Origin: Mactromeris polynyma
Taxonomy: Eukaryota; Mollusca; Bivalvia; Venerida; Mactridae
DNA length: 64,000 nt
Direction: 5' to 3'
Assembly: GCA_032209605.1 (NCBI GenBank)
Contig: JASFXZ010000005.1
Span: 21,006,905-21,070,904 of the forward strand
The notes beneath the pieces are model-generated. The model had not been told where the DNA came from and made no database searches. It worked only from the letters and a program-made list of their open reading frames with translations. This document shows, in pieces, positions 35,277 through 47,652 of this stretch. How positions within the stretch are numbered: position 1 is the stretch's first letter; the number at the start of each line of letters is the position of its first letter. A program made the position numbers and the translations under genes.

Positions 35277-35749
35277 AAAAACATTTTCGTCGATGTTTTT
35301 GGCAATGGCCTCAAACTTCGTGTTTTGTCATCGAATATGATGGAATATTTGAGCTGAGTCTCGCATTCAAATCCTTACGATAAGTTAGTATCATAAGTTC
35401 AGATTCTCATTTTAATTCGATTAAAGGATTTACAGCGTTTGTCTTTATAACATAAAATGGACGAGATTCTAAATCGTAATTAATGAGTAAGAATATGCAA
35501 ACAACCTTTGATATAAAAGGGGAATTATTTCGTGTCGCAATGTCTGAGATGATGATCCAGTATCCAAACTGTGGTTACTATGTATCAAAATACATTTTTT
35601 TTGTTTCCAATTAATTATGTTCAGTTATAAAACCGTCGTGTATATTTAACAGAAATATCACTAAAATATGACAATATCAAGGGAAGTAACTGCCGTACAG
35701 TTTTTACGTTTATATAATACGTTTTATCTCCCTTAAATCATTCACATTT

Positions 35750-36082
35750 CAGCGGAGGCAATGGCGGTCTAGTGGTACATCGTCTCTGGCATCTGATCCG
35801 AAGGTCGTAAGTTCGTAGACCGCCGTTGGTGAGGTTAAACCAAGAAATGTGCAACCCCTGGGGACTCAATCACCAACACTTGAAGACGGAAACTCAAACT
35901 TAGACTTATTTCATTGAATCCAAACGATATGAAAATTTGTCTAAATAATTGTTTTTACCCAGCGTATAATTTTGCCAATTTTAATTAAAATGTGTAGTGT
36001 TACAACAACATAGAAGCCCAAAAGAACATTCAACATTTTTTTAAATCTAAGTTTTAGTCTTAAATATTTATAAATAAGGCCT
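35750..36082. mobile_element. tRNA-like head plus H2-type MITE (copy 2)
   Basis: Collinear counterpart of 17880-18234, slightly shorter in the interior: the left arm runs CAAACTTAGACTTATTTCAT, missing a short stretch present in copy 1. Confidence 0.6.
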
Positions 36083-36194
36083 CAGAAATACGCCCCGGTC
36101 AAGAATCAGTCTCAAATTCGACTGCAATACGTTATAATAACTTCTTTCATAATGTAAAATAAACAAGTTGGGCTAAACACGGAAATGACGTTAG

Positions 36195-36266
36195 GTTGCT
36201 GTGGTTTAGTGGTTAGCATAACGGACCGGCAATACGTAGACCCGGGTTCAAATCCCGGTAGCGCCA
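36195..36266 (+). tRNA. tRNA-like sequence (copy 2), probably pseudogene or SINE head
   Basis: Same 72 nt as at 18348-18419, except that the T loop reads TTCAAAT in place of TTCGAAT. That change weakens the B box. It lies 459 bp beyond the copy 2 Kelch stop. Confidence 0.5.
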
Positions 36267-36724
36267 TTGACCGATTTTTCGTGTTCCTCAAAACATGACT
36301 TTATTTTAACAACAATATACACACCAACATATATTGTATAAACGTTGGAAATCTCAGAAAGATTTTCTTAAATTTTATTTCTTAGATTTACAAAATATCT
36401 ATGTAAACTTGTAAATACATGTAACAGTCAACATACCAATAGCATCCATCAAATACCTGTACAGGTATAACAAGCTAAGACATAATATATATATTGGTTC
36501 AAAATATCAAATCAAAGTCTAATACATGACACAAACATACGTACATCGTTGATTAAATGAATCTACCCACAGAAAATGACAAAAATCATTCAAATGAATT
36601 GGTCAGCAATATACATGTATGTTCAAAGAACACTTAAAGTAAAATCACAAATTGAAACCTCTCACAGAGAGAAACATTGATAGTACTTGTGACATTTTAT
36701 TCATTTAAACAGAGTATCTATGTT

Positions 36725-38767
36725 TTAAAACGATTCATTGAATGGAATGACACAACATTTCTTTTCATAATTGATAATACAGCTAGAAAACACAGGAAAG
36801 CTATTACACAATTTGTATTTCTCCACCCACAAGTCCTTTTCAGCATTGTATCGATATTGTGGTACAGTTTTTGAAGTTCCCTCCTCGTTACACAGTAGAC
36901 CGCCTACTAAGTAAATACGTCCATATTTCACAAACATCCCAAAATGTTTGCGTTGAACAGGTTGTTGCGTGCATAGGAATGAAGAACTGTCAGCTGGATT
37001 AAAACAGATCATGTGACCTTGATCAGTCGCAATGTAGATACAATCATTCAAGGTCACAACCTGTCCTCCTTCAAATGGACACGGTAAGTCTGGAAGAAGA
37101 CATACTTTGTGCGTCTCGGTGTCATAACATTGTACATTCGCGACAGGCCCCGCTACTGTTCGTCCTCCGAAAATGTAAATCTTTTTCTGAAAATATATAC
37201 ACACCGCTGACACAACTTGGGTTGCTAAGGACGCTCGTTCTGTCCATTTATTAGTTTTCATATCATATTCTTCGATACACGGTACTTCCGCACCGCCTAG
37301 AACAAATATAGAACCTTTCTCTGATGTCACCATCATGTGATTCGATCTTCCATGTATCAGTTTCGAGCACTTCTCCCATCGACTTAATATAATGTCATAT
37401 TTTTTCACAATTTGTGTACTACCTTCGCCCCCACTCACGTACACAAACGGTGTTCCCTTAACCTCGCTGCTACAACATGCGAATCCATCTCCGAATTGAC
37501 GCATTTTCACTACTTCATGGTGATATACTTTTCTACGCTCATTCGTATCAATAACCATGACCTTGACCTTACTCTTGACCTTGCTTTCAAGGACAGATTC
37601 TTTCGAAAATACGACGTAATACTGGGGAGGGTCAGTATGGTCAGGGTTGGATACAACACTTTGTGACCTGTAGTATCCAGTGGACGATTCTATTTCTATA
37701 TCATCCTTACAGCCACACCCTTCAAATGTTGATAATATTGTTGTTTGATTCATCGCGCGGCAGAATTTAAGACAAGAATCTTTCAGTTGTTTTAAATTGA
37801 GATTTGAGGCCACGTGAAAAAAATGATGAATATTTTCGAGTGTTAGTTGAACCTGCTCGAGACTTCCAGACGACAGGTATGAGGCGATGTCCGTTCTTAT
37901 TGCCGGGGGAACAAGTTGCATGTACACTAACACTCCACATATATCGTTACTATTGTTACATGAATCGTCGGTTGTTTTAACGTTGAGGATTTCACTGGAA
38001 AGTTGTTTAAGCAATGCACTTCTATTGTCATCGATATTACCGACTTCAAACGCATTTGGTTCGCCGCTTTCACAAAAATCCGCACATTGAGAGGCCATTT
38101 CTACAGTATCTGAGTGTTTCAGTACAGATTCATCACTGTCTTCATTTTCCAGACCTACCACAATGTCACTCTCTGCAGTGTTACTGGCACATCGAGAGGC
38201 CATTTCTACAGTATCTGAGTGTTTGAGTACATATTCATCACTGTCTTCATTTTCCAGACCTACCACAATGTCACTCTCTGTAGCGTTACTCGCACATCGA
38301 GAGGCCATTTCTACAGTATATGAGGATTGGAGTACAACTTTATCACTGTCGTCATTTTCCAGACCTACCACAATGCCACTCTCTGCAGCGTTACTGGCAC
38401 ATCGATAGGCCATTTCTACAGTATCTGAGTGTTTGAGTACATATTCATCACTGTCTTCATTTTCCAGACCTACCACAATGTCACCCTCTGTAGCGTTACT
38501 CGCACATCGAGAGGCCATATCCACAGTATCTGAGTGTTGGAGTACAACTTTATCACTGTCGTCATTTTCATTTTCCAGACATACCACAATGTCACTCTCC
38601 GCAGCGTTACTTGCGTTGCTTACGCACGATTTAGAACGACTGTACGACGCGCCTTCGACGCTGTCCATAAAATGCCAACTTCCTTCCAATTCCACAGACT
38701 TGAGACGTTTTGTTATAAACTTTTCTCTGGTCTCGCGCCCAGCAGAAGAGAGTCTACGTTTTTCCAT
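36725..38767 (-). CDS. Kelch-repeat protein with 35-residue N-terminal repeats, paralogue 2
   Basis: The product is 680 aa from the ATG at 38767 (MEKRRLSSAGRETREKF). It is the twin of paralogue 1, produced by the 18-kb duplication. Residues 53-229 hold five 35-residue units; paralogue 1 has three. The first unit has an extra Asn-Glu, and the N-terminus lacks three residues. The net gain is 69 residues, all in frame. From the DFCESGEPNAFEVGN boundary to the end (PFNESF) the two proteins differ at only a few scattered residues (for example Y/D in LKxSCLKFC, K/Q in AMxTTIL), while non-coding flanks carry many indels. This suggests constraint or gene conversion. The truncated BTB-like segment, the Kelch blades and the upstream TTTTCAG acceptor are conserved. 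Confidence 0.9.
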   Translation of the reverse strand: MEKRRLSSAGRETREKFITKRLKSVELEGSWHFMDSVEGASYSRSKSCVSNASNAAESDIVVCLENENDDSDKVVLQHSDTVDMASRCASNATEGDIVVGLENEDSDEYVLKHSDTVEMAYRCASNAAESGIVVGLENDDSDKVVLQSSYTVEMASRCASNATESDIVVGLENEDSDEYVLKHSDTVEMASRCASNTAESDIVVGLENEDSDESVLKHSDTVEMASQCADFCESGEPNAFEVGNIDDNRSALLKQLSSEILNVKTTDDSCNNSNDICGVLVYMQLVPPAIRTDIASYLSSGSLEQVQLTLENIHHFFHVASNLNLKQLKDSCLKFCRAMNQTTILSTFEGCGCKDDIEIESSTGYYRSQSVVSNPDHTDPPQYYVVFSKESVLESKVKSKVKVMVIDTNERRKVYHHEVVKMRQFGDGFACCSSEVKGTPFVYVSGGEGSTQIVKKYDIILSRWEKCSKLIHGRSNHMMVTSEKGSIFVLGGAEVPCIEEYDMKTNKWTERASLATQVVSAVCIYFQKKIYIFGGRTVAGPVANVQCYDTETHKVCLLPDLPCPFEGGQVVTLNDCIYIATDQGHMICFNPADSSSFLCTQQPVQRKHFGMFVKYGRIYLVGGLLCNEEGTSKTVPQYRYNAEKDLWVEKYKLCNSFPVFSSCIINYEKKCCVIPFNESF

Positions 38768-38989
38768 TGATAAGGGTTTCGTGAATTTCTGAAAAGAAAT
38801 GGAAACGTTTAAAACAAAAATTACAACGAAGAAACTGTCGATATACAAAAGTTGTCACCTCTAAAGACAAATTCTTGTAGATGTTAAGAAAACAAATATG
38901 TGTAGATGTATAATTGACTGAGACAAGAAATCTGAATAATCTTTGTTTAAAACCAAGATTAGAACATTAGATATATATATGCCTAAACC

Positions 38990-40226
38990 GTGACACTAGT
39001 ACACAGGAAGCCATTAAACCGTATCGCCTCATTGATCAATATAATTATGTTTTAGATAATCCCATTGTATTAATTATTTAAGTCCGCTGCTTGAAATACT
39101 AAACTTAATATATTTAATGGATTATTAACGCTAAAAAAACACAATTTATTTCATTACATCCATAAATAAACAATTCACATTCACAATTAAGTGATTCATT
39201 GATCATTTATCTCTGTTCATGCGAGTTACAAACGGTTATCATAACTAAAAACATCACCAATAGTTGAAAACAATCAAATAATGACTCATTATCGGGACTT
39301 ACACCGGTCTTGAAAAATCACTCAATATTTTACCAAGCAATAAAATACACTAAACTATACTATGGCTAATATTAAATTATAATATTTAATATCAATACAA
39401 GATAAACCACTTTGATAGAGCATAGATATTCACCGACTTTTAAATAACTAAAGATAAAACGGTGATCTACCCGTTTAACATGATTATGATATTTCAAAAT
39501 CGATAAGTATTTAGATGATTATTATGAAAGTCCAACAGTTATCGTGTACGATAACATCAGCATTATAATTATACATAGCGTCATTAGTTCATTTCGAAAT
39601 AGCAGGTTTCTATCGTAACTATTACGTAAACAGCAATCTCCTGCGCAATATCCCTTTACGGTGAAATGTACCGCTAAAGTACATAAGCGCTGTAAGGAGT
39701 CTTGCTTCTTTACTTGGTTGGCCCCCTTTTCTTAAAGGTGTTATTAATGTGAAAACATATCGACCGAGCACGAGAAAGTACTGTACATTGACAATAATGT
39801 CTTAATATTAAATATTATATGTAATGTCTCTGTTTACGCTATCCATGGTTCATTTTCATGATGAAAGGTTACACCCGACCACCTTCTTAATTGATCACTA
39901 TATGGTGCTGTTGTTTGCTGATGTTTCTTATGTTTCAACTCGGATGTTTTTGTACATTATACTGTATTGATTTCGAAAAATACGATATTATAACAAGTGA
40001 TCATTCAGAAATGCATTTTAGTGTACACAAACAGATAACATCTTTAAAAATGCTTACACCAAAAACTTGTTTTGATGATTTATTGCAGACGCATTATTGT
40101 AAAAAATCGTTATAAAGATTTGTGGTCGTGCGCAGGGGACTAGATATACGTGTATACGTATGTGCATTACGCCGACAAGCTCAAAGTTCCTGAAATTAAT
40201 TAGTATATTGTTAAAACATTGAATAG
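38990..40226. other. Copy 2 upstream flank of the Kelch gene
   Basis: Non-coding. 39554-39800 is the native-orientation counterpart of the inverted segment at 40410-40646. No gene was seen. Confidence 0.5.
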
Positions 40227-40409
40227 TCTTCATTTTCCAGACCTACCACAATGTCACTCTCTGTAGCGTTACTCGCACATCGAGAGGCCATTTCTACAGT
40301 ATCTGAGGATTGGAGTACAACTTTATCACTGTCGTCATTTTCCAGACCTACCACAATGCCACTCTCTGCAGCATTACTCGCACATCGAGAGGCCATTTCT
40401 ACAGTATCT
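40227..40409 (-). pseudogene. Detached fragment of the Kelch-gene 35-residue repeat
   Basis: About 183 bases matching the repeat region of paralogue 2 on the same strand: DTVEMASRCASNAAESGIVV, then VLQSSDTVEMASRCASNATE, ending in GLENEDYSMF where homology stops. It has no start region and no Kelch domain. The left edge joins the copy-1-like base sequence after TTGAATAG, and the right edge joins an inverted segment. Confidence 0.9.
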
Positions 40410-40646
40410 TATAATGTGCAGTACTTTCTTCTAGCTCGGTCGGTATTTTTTCACATTAATAACACCTTTAAGAAAAGGGGGCTAACCAAGTTAAGAAGCA
40501 AGACCCCTTACAGCGTTTATGTCCTCTTGCTGTACATTTTACCGTAAAGAGAGACCACTGCTGTATACGCTATAGTTACCATAGTAACCTGCGCACAAAA
40601 TATGTTATTTCGAAATGAAATGATGACGCTATGTATAATTATAAGG
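40410..40646 (-). repeat. Inverted copy of the Kelch upstream flank
   Basis: Reverse complement of the region represented at about 22480-22710 in copy 1 and 39554-39800 in copy 2 (for example GGGGGCTAACCAAGTTAAGA and GTTACCATAGTAACCTGCGC). It contains stretches kept only in copy 1 (GTGCGCAGGTTACTATGG) and stretches kept only in copy 2 (AATTATACATAGCGTCAT), so its source was a fuller paralogue. Confidence 0.85.
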
Positions 40647-40961
40647 TACCGCATATCGCCTTTGTGGGTACATCGATGGTATGTATATATATGTCAACCT
40701 ATATTTTTGTTTCTCAGTTTAGACCATAAACTACATTAACCGCATTTGGAAGAAGTTTTATCATCTAAACTATATATTACGACAAACAGACATGTTTACC
40801 AAGTCTTAAATACACTAATCTATCCATAATATTGATAACGTGAAGTATATTTATCAACAGATTATTATAAGTAAGTATTCACGCAGCAAATACGCCTAAC
40901 CTGAGGTTATGGTTGCATTTAATGGGAATTGAGATATATTTCGAGGGTTCATTGCAAGTAT

Positions 40962-40997
40962 ATCGTAACTCCTATATTAATACACAGGAGTTACGAT
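40962..40997. other. Perfect hairpin (copy 2)
   Basis: Identical 12-bp arms to 23429-23464, with the same ATATTAATACAC loop, while neighbouring bases differ in places. Confidence 0.7.
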
Positions 40998-41009
40998 AGT
41001 CTTGCATGG

Positions 41010-41955
41010 AACACTCGTATTGAGAGTTTGAAGCAAAAATAGTGTAACGACTTGCTTACCTAAACCGAATTACGATAGCCTTGTGCTTAAACCTTGATAT
41101 ATACTTGTATATATGTTCAAATGACCTATATTTGCAACCGACCATACGACAGTTTTATTCAAAAATATCAATCATATACCTAGTGTATATATATATATGT
41201 ACATATATAATGTTATCATAACAGTTTGCTAGATACTAACTATATAGTCACTAGCGTTTTTTAACCTCAACATTAATACACTGTAAAATTTTAACTGAGA
41301 ATTCAATATCAAAACCTTCAGAATTTTCTTGAAAGTTTTTCTCTGTCTAATATGTATTTGTTTATAGTATTATACCTTTGTAACATATGCGTTCGCTTAT
41401 CCGTTTATTTAACGTGCACTTTTAACAAACGTTTCAGTTAAAAAGGTTACATCAGTATCTACTTGTCCTAAGTAGTTTGTATATAGATATCATATAACAT
41501 CATGAGATAGTATGTGCATGCGAAGTAATAAACATGTTAATACGTAGATTATAGTCGTTCGTTATTTCATTCGTTTGTTCGTAAACAATTTTTATCATTA
41601 TGTTCTTCCAAAGCCGTGACATTCTATGACTTTTCCTATTTACAGTACATTAACCCGAGAACGACAAAATGTCCAATGACACGCGAGGTGGTACAATGTA
41701 ATTATTGAATGGAACGATTGCTTACTTTACCAATAACCGGTTATGTAGTAAACAAAATATTAAAAATGTAATAAATGCTTTAAATCTAAATACATGTGTA
41801 TAATATAAACTTATAATCATGAAAAACATAGACTTACTTTCAACTATAGTACAAATTTTTCCTCGTCTTTGAAGAAGTTATAAAGTACGTTTAACTCCAC
41901 GGTTGATTTTTTCCGTAAATAAATCAGTTTATATCAAACCGTCGCTTTATATTCT
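41010..41955. other. Copy 2 spacer lacking the copy-1 transposon cluster
   Basis: Collinear with copy 1 pieces at 23.47-23.63, 24.48-24.51, 25.50-25.68 and 26.22-26.73 kb joined together. It marks the empty sites of the SINE, the RT-bearing element and the 533-bp element, although the last site is not a clean empty site. Confidence 0.65.
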
Positions 41956-42699
41956 ATAATGTTGGGGTTTTTACTCCGCGTTCATTTTACGACGTGAATT
42001 TTCTAAATTATGTCAAAGTTCTAAATATAGTAACATAGTTCATGAATGAGCTAACCGTGAAAATAAACAATTTTCCATAAACCACGTCTTCATGTTTAAC
42101 TTTGATGGCAAATACCGTTCGGTCATTGTATATTTGTGGTATCAAGAATGGATCACTCAATATACTGTTGGAAAACATTGTAGCTATTGTATTAATCTGT
42201 AATTTAGAAAATATGATTAATTGTTGGAGTGTTTTAAACGACTTAAATACCCAAGGCTAATTCAAGCTTATGTGTGAATGTTTTGAAGTAGGGTTTTCCC
42301 CGCAACTAAGTAGCGTTTCTTCTCCGTGGGGGCTGGAGAACCTATATTTCAGTTCTAATACACTATAGTTATAAAGTATGTCAATTAATTAAGTAGATAA
42401 ATAACATTAATACTATAATAAATGCATTGTATCTACTAAAACAGCATTTCATATCCGTTTGTCGACTCTGTGTTTTTGTCGCGAGAACGGGGCTGTCCAC
42501 TGTACCAATAATACACATGGTGGGGGGGGGGGGGACGAGGCTTGTCCCGGAGCGGTTTGTCCTACTCTCAACTTCCCCGTCCAATTCATTATATCATTTT
42601 TTTTCGATGTATTATTTACTATTACCACTGTTTGGCTATTATCATGTATAAACACTATGCATAGAAGACACATTGATGTCAGTAAGGCCTCGGTCATAT

Positions 42700-43615
42700 G
42701 AAGCTCCCGGGCTTAACGGATGCCGTTACGGCAACAAAACCCCGAGAACCCGTGGGATGATTTTTCGAAGAGTTTTAGACCGTAGAGGAGCCATATAATA
42801 GCCTGTGGCTGAAAATAGAGTATGCACATTTTTCAGACACGGTATTTCTACGATTGTGTGTCTATAGAGGGCTCGTAGACTGTCGTGCTTAATCTGAGCG
42901 GGGCCCTTACAGGTGTGAAAACTTGTCCCTTACCGGCCCACAGGACTGTAGGGTCCTACAGGCCCCTAACGGTCCCTAATTGGGCATATGAGGCCTTTCA
43001 AAATCATAAAGTCCTTTTGTATGGGCTTCAAACCCTAAAAAGGGCCCCCACGGGCAGATGCGATTGGTTAAGGCTGCTTTGATGCATCCTTGCGGTTATA
43101 TAGTTTTGAATAAGGAAGTCAGAAGTCAGTTTTAAACACATTCACAGTTTCATTTCACATAGTCATGCTGGACAGTTTATATTTGATTATATACATATTA
43201 TATACCATGGGTGTAAATGATGGACAAATATCATGTCAGGTCTGGTTTATATCCCAAAGAACATGTACGTGAACTAACGGGCCTAACCGGGTCCCGTATG
43301 GTACCTGCACGGGCCCAATACGGCCCCTTATCATCCTATCTTATGGATGTGCCCAAGCCCGTACGGCGATCGCACGGGTTCGAACTGTGCACGCTCGTGC
43401 ACATGTGGGTACCCATAGAGTACACGCACGGGTTTTTGCGATCCCGTGGCCAGAACATCGCAATTGCTCGAAAATAAACCCGTAAACTATCCTATGCATA
43501 TGGCCACAACGTCATATGGGGTTGATTTCGAACGGTCTAAATGGTCCAATGGTCCGTATGGCTCCCCAAATCCTACGTGTTCCGGACCCTCTGTAGGTCT
43601 CATTTGACTGAGGCT
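42700..43615. repeat. GC/CpG-rich element (copy 2)
   Basis: Homologous to 28660-29560, with small indels, for example an extra CTTAACGGATGCCGTTACGG near 42712. Coding potential is not conserved between copies. Confidence 0.6.
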
Positions 43616-43634
43616 TAGGGCATAAATTACAATG

Positions 43635-43816
43635 TACAATAAAACCTAAATAATAAGACCACCTGCGGGACCCTTATAAACTGGTCTTCTTATTGAAGTG
43701 GTCTTAATATTGAGGTTGAATAAAGAGCAAAACAGTAAAAATGGACTTGAACATTATGTTATTAATTTTGAGTCAGTTTTATTATTGAGGTGGTCTTTAA
43801 GTGAGGTTTTACTGTA
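43635..43816. mobile_element. CAGTAAAACC MITE, copy 3
   Basis: Duplication partner of 29580-29762. The left end has mutated to TACAATAAAACC. Confidence 0.85.
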
Positions 43817-43999
43817 AGTAGTCCTATGTCATATAAATTGAACGTACATCGTTAAATGTTTTGATGTGATTGTTCATGGTTCTGTTCACAAGATTCATTT
43901 CACGAACCAACCGTCCTATTCATGAGATAAAAGATCATCGGTTTTTCCGTCTTACCTTTTCTAGGCTATTCAAATACAAAGATGCATTTCTAAAGAACG

Positions 44000-45194
44000 C
44001 ATTAAACACGTGCATCTGAGTAGGTATCTAGTTTATGCTTATTCGTCAGTATGTGGGATGGGACAGTCGGTGTTTTTTTATTGTAAGAAAACCTAAAAGT
44101 GATGCGAATTGTTGAGTAATGCGGTTTTAAAGGTATATATTCTTTTTTTATGACAAAATATCCTTTGGGATCATTATGAGAAAATTTGTGGTTATTTACT
44201 TCATACAGATGTACTCTACAACACTGCATTGTTTACCAAAACCACATATTCAAGCGTCCGATACAGGTATTTTCTATTACCGCCAGCATAGGAAATACCT
44301 ATATCGGACTCGTGTTTTACAGTTCCAGGATGTTTTAAAAGAAAAGTTACGATGCAGTTTTAGAGTATGTCTGTGTGAAGGCATTAACATGCCATTTTCT
44401 CAAAATCATTACGTAGCATATTTTGATAGAATATCAGACTATCTGCCTTTAAGCTTTCTAATTAGGTTTATTTCATAATCATGTTAATATATAACTACTC
44501 ATGTAGACTGTAGTCACTGATAATATCAGTCCTGTCCGGATAAAACCGCATTGTATAATTTCTCATATTTAACTACGTCGATAACATTTTGTCAATCTGT
44601 ACACTCATGATATAAAATGTTGCTTTACACATGTATACATAAAAAGATGCAGCACAATAGTGGTATAATGTCTACTCAGGTCGACACCTATAAATGTTTA
44701 GAGCGGTATAATCTATATAACAATTTGTTGAAGCTTTTTTAATATCTGAAGCAAACAAATAATATATAGTTGTAACAGTTCCAGTACATGTATATCAATA
44801 CATAAATTGTTTCGAAATATATTATAAATGCTTAGGGAGTCTACCCTTATCAAGTAATTACATGCATGTCAAGTCTGGAAAGTTTTCAAATGACAAGGGA
44901 CTTGCTGGTAGCCATCCCTGTTTTCATTAGTCAAGTTTAATGTTGCGTGTCGGAGATTCAGTGTCAATTCGTTTTATTTCATGAATATAATTATTTTGAT
45001 GTTTGAAGTGAGATTTCAGCCGCGGAAAGACGTCATGCGTAAAAAGCGTTATATTCCTTGTACTATATATGCATATACTATAGAAGGGATAAAGGGAGAT
45101 AATTCTAGAATGAACAAAGGAAGAGAACACGTGGCAAACTCATGTGTGTCTATCCGACTTAGACCGCGTGAACTTCATGAACGTTGTATTGGCC
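44000..45194. other. Copy 2 spacer, no supported gene
   Basis: Collinear with copy 1 at 29.94-30.60 and 31.52-31.95 kb. ORFs such as 44981-45202 and its partner 31708-31953 share a short conserved peptide but differ in length and reading context. No domain is recognisable. Confidence 0.45.
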
Positions 45195-45370
45195 TACAGT
45201 AAAACCTCGATAAAAAGACCACCTTTTGGGACCTTTGAAACTGGTCTTAATAATGAGATGGTCTTAATATTTAGGTTCATAAAGAGCAAGACAGTGAAAA
45301 TGGACGAGAAAATTCTTAATATTGAGGTGGTCTAATTATTGAGGTGGTCTTTAAGTGAGGTTTTACTGTA
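45195..45370. mobile_element. CAGTAAAACC MITE, copy 4
   Basis: Duplication partner of 31946-32127, with a short internal deletion near 45275-45320. The ends are intact. Confidence 0.87.
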
Positions 45371-45805
45371 TACGATATAGACGATTGAAATAGAGGCTGC
45401 TGATTGGACGGATTGAATTGAACGTGGTCTATTTTACGGATTTGTACAACCTTTCATGAAAGCGAGGTAAATATTGTACGATAACAACAGATCCATCTAG
45501 TCACGTTGTGTTTGTTCTGGCTATAATGATTTCAAGGTCGACTGCATATTCTAAACTTTCAGATCATCTCAACTTACCGAATACGCGGACTGCATCAAAT
45601 ATTGGACAAACAAACGTGTTTGCTCTTTGTATCTAAAGAATACATGACTAAAGTCACTTATACTCCTTGAAGAATCTCTATATTTCATTTGATCGATAAT
45701 TTATTGTTTATTCAATACCAGACAAGTGAAATACACTTTATTGACAATCTTCAACAACCATGTGTTTACGTTATTGCGGATAAGAGACTGCACGTAGACA
45801 TTATA

Positions 45806-46015
45806 GGGCCCATATTACGGAAGCATCTTAAGTGAATCTTAAATATCTTCACTTAAGTTCGAAACTTCAAATGGATGTAATTCCAAAACCACATTAAAAC
45901 TGTTAGCCTTTAAATGGTAATGGAAATAGCATATTAATACTATTCATTTATCACTCTAGATTTGATCATATAATAGCCTGTATGTTAAATAAACCAACTA
46001 CTGTAATATTGCCTC
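45806..46015. mobile_element. MITE with GGGCCC termini (family H3), copy 2, right arm deleted
   Basis: Starts GGGCCCATATTACGGAAGCA. Relative to 32570-32814, about 35 bases of the right terminal repeat are missing (AACCAACTACTGTAATATTG), leaving an unequal pair. Confidence 0.75.
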
Positions 46016-46722
46016 TGTACTAGTTCTTTTTACTTTTAACTTATTTAATTTACATCGAATATGAACCAAGTTCTTACGGCTTGATATTAACCACTCTCAA
46101 TTACTGCGTCCTAAGTTACTAACCAGTACTCAGGCCTATTTAAGGGATTATGAAGAAATTGGCACTAGCGGGATTCAACTATTATGTCATGGAGTTTTCT
46201 AGATATGTAAGAAATCTGACTCTCAGTGATATCTGTAATCTTCAGCATTTTGACTCCATTTTGCTCACGGTGTTGCCGAAAAGTTGTTATGATTTTTATC
46301 TTTTTGAAACTAAGAACCCACCGAGATAATGTTTCTATCTAAATTCATATGTTTTTGCTAGATAAATACTCGAGCGTGTGAAATCTGGACCAATCTGTAT
46401 GAAACTTTCAACAACACTTTTTTATCCTGAAATCGTGATAGAAATATAACTATTAAATAAATACAATTTAAGGTAGCAAGCCACCATGGAAATGCATTGC
46501 GAAAGTGTGTGCGGTTAATGCCAACTATTTGTTTGATGCCCTTTGGTTATGAGATCACAATTTTCGGCTAGGCGAAGCCCTTTCTCAGAAAATAGAATTA
46601 GATACATTATCATTCAAACTTACCCGCTTCTTAAAAATAACGCGAATTCTTGCGCTGTCCACCAACCCTTGAAACAAGCGCATAAATATTGGCGGTCCAT
46701 TGTTTTGCATTCTGGGGAATGT

Positions 46723-46795
46723 GGCCCTATCGCTCAGTGGTTAACGCTGCTGACTACGAATCCGAAGATCGTGGGTTCGATCCCTCGTCTCGCCG
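46723..46795 (+). mobile_element. tRNA-Arg-like SINE head
   Basis: GCCCTATCGCTCAGTGGTTA (A box), CTGACTACGAATCC (ACG-type Arg loop) and GTGGGTTCGATCCCTCG (B box) are recognisable, but the anticodon stem has two mismatches and the acceptor does not pair. The following 300 bp, with AGGAAAGTACTGG repeated two or three times, is probably the SINE body. Confidence 0.6.
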
Positions 46796-47652
46796 GATAA
46801 AACAGAAATGCTTTTCAGTGTGTCCCACCTAACATAGTACTGGGATGTAACCAGGAAAGTACTGGGTAGATTCCAGGAAAGTGCTGGTTATATGCCAGGA
46901 AAATGGCAACTGTACGATGGGTCTCATTGGCACTGTGCAGTGACCGTATTTGGCTTCACAAATTGTCTGTTTGACCTATACTGCTCTACTGGCAGGTACA
47001 TTTCCCCCTTCGGTTTCAAAAAGTATATTTATGGTGTGCAGGGGACATACCGGGTCGACCAAAATACCATTAAGTGCATTATAAAATGTGCGCGACGACG
47101 GGCGACCTCATAAACACAGTAATACATACGTACTTTGCATTCTGGAGTTATATTGCCAAATGTATTTCAATTTCACTGACAATGAGTCATCGACATTGTG
47201 TGTCACAGTACGCTAGTATACAGTCCTACTGAAAACCGAAAACCCACATGCTTCTATTTTATATCTTGGCATTGAAGTATTTAGCGTATCGTGTAACACG
47301 TGTGCCACTATTATACTTAATGTTAGTTACTTATTTACTGTCAAATTATTGCTTGATTATTTTTGTCATTCTGTGCACCATGTTTTGGAAACACTTTTAT
47401 TGTGAAGAATATTCTAAAAATTAAAATCACGATACCGAAGCGTTGGGTATACAGCCACCTTAAGCTTGTTTGGTGTGATGTTTTTGCTAAGTTACTAACT
47501 TTAACAGTACACCATTGACTGAACATTCATTTACACTTTCACGTTCAGACCAGTCAGAACTTTTATACTCCTTAAGGCGGAACCTTTATGCGCAGTCGTT
47601 TTACATTTTGGGAATTAAATATTTTTTGAATATTTTGATAACTTGCACCACC

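Noticed and set aside
46892..47113. 73-codon ORF after the tRNA-Arg-like head
   Set aside because: It lies in what appears to be the body of a SINE, and no protein family is recognisable.
47515..47652. Longer N-terminus for the lectin protein
   Set aside because: The extension would bury the clear signal peptide that begins at 47653.
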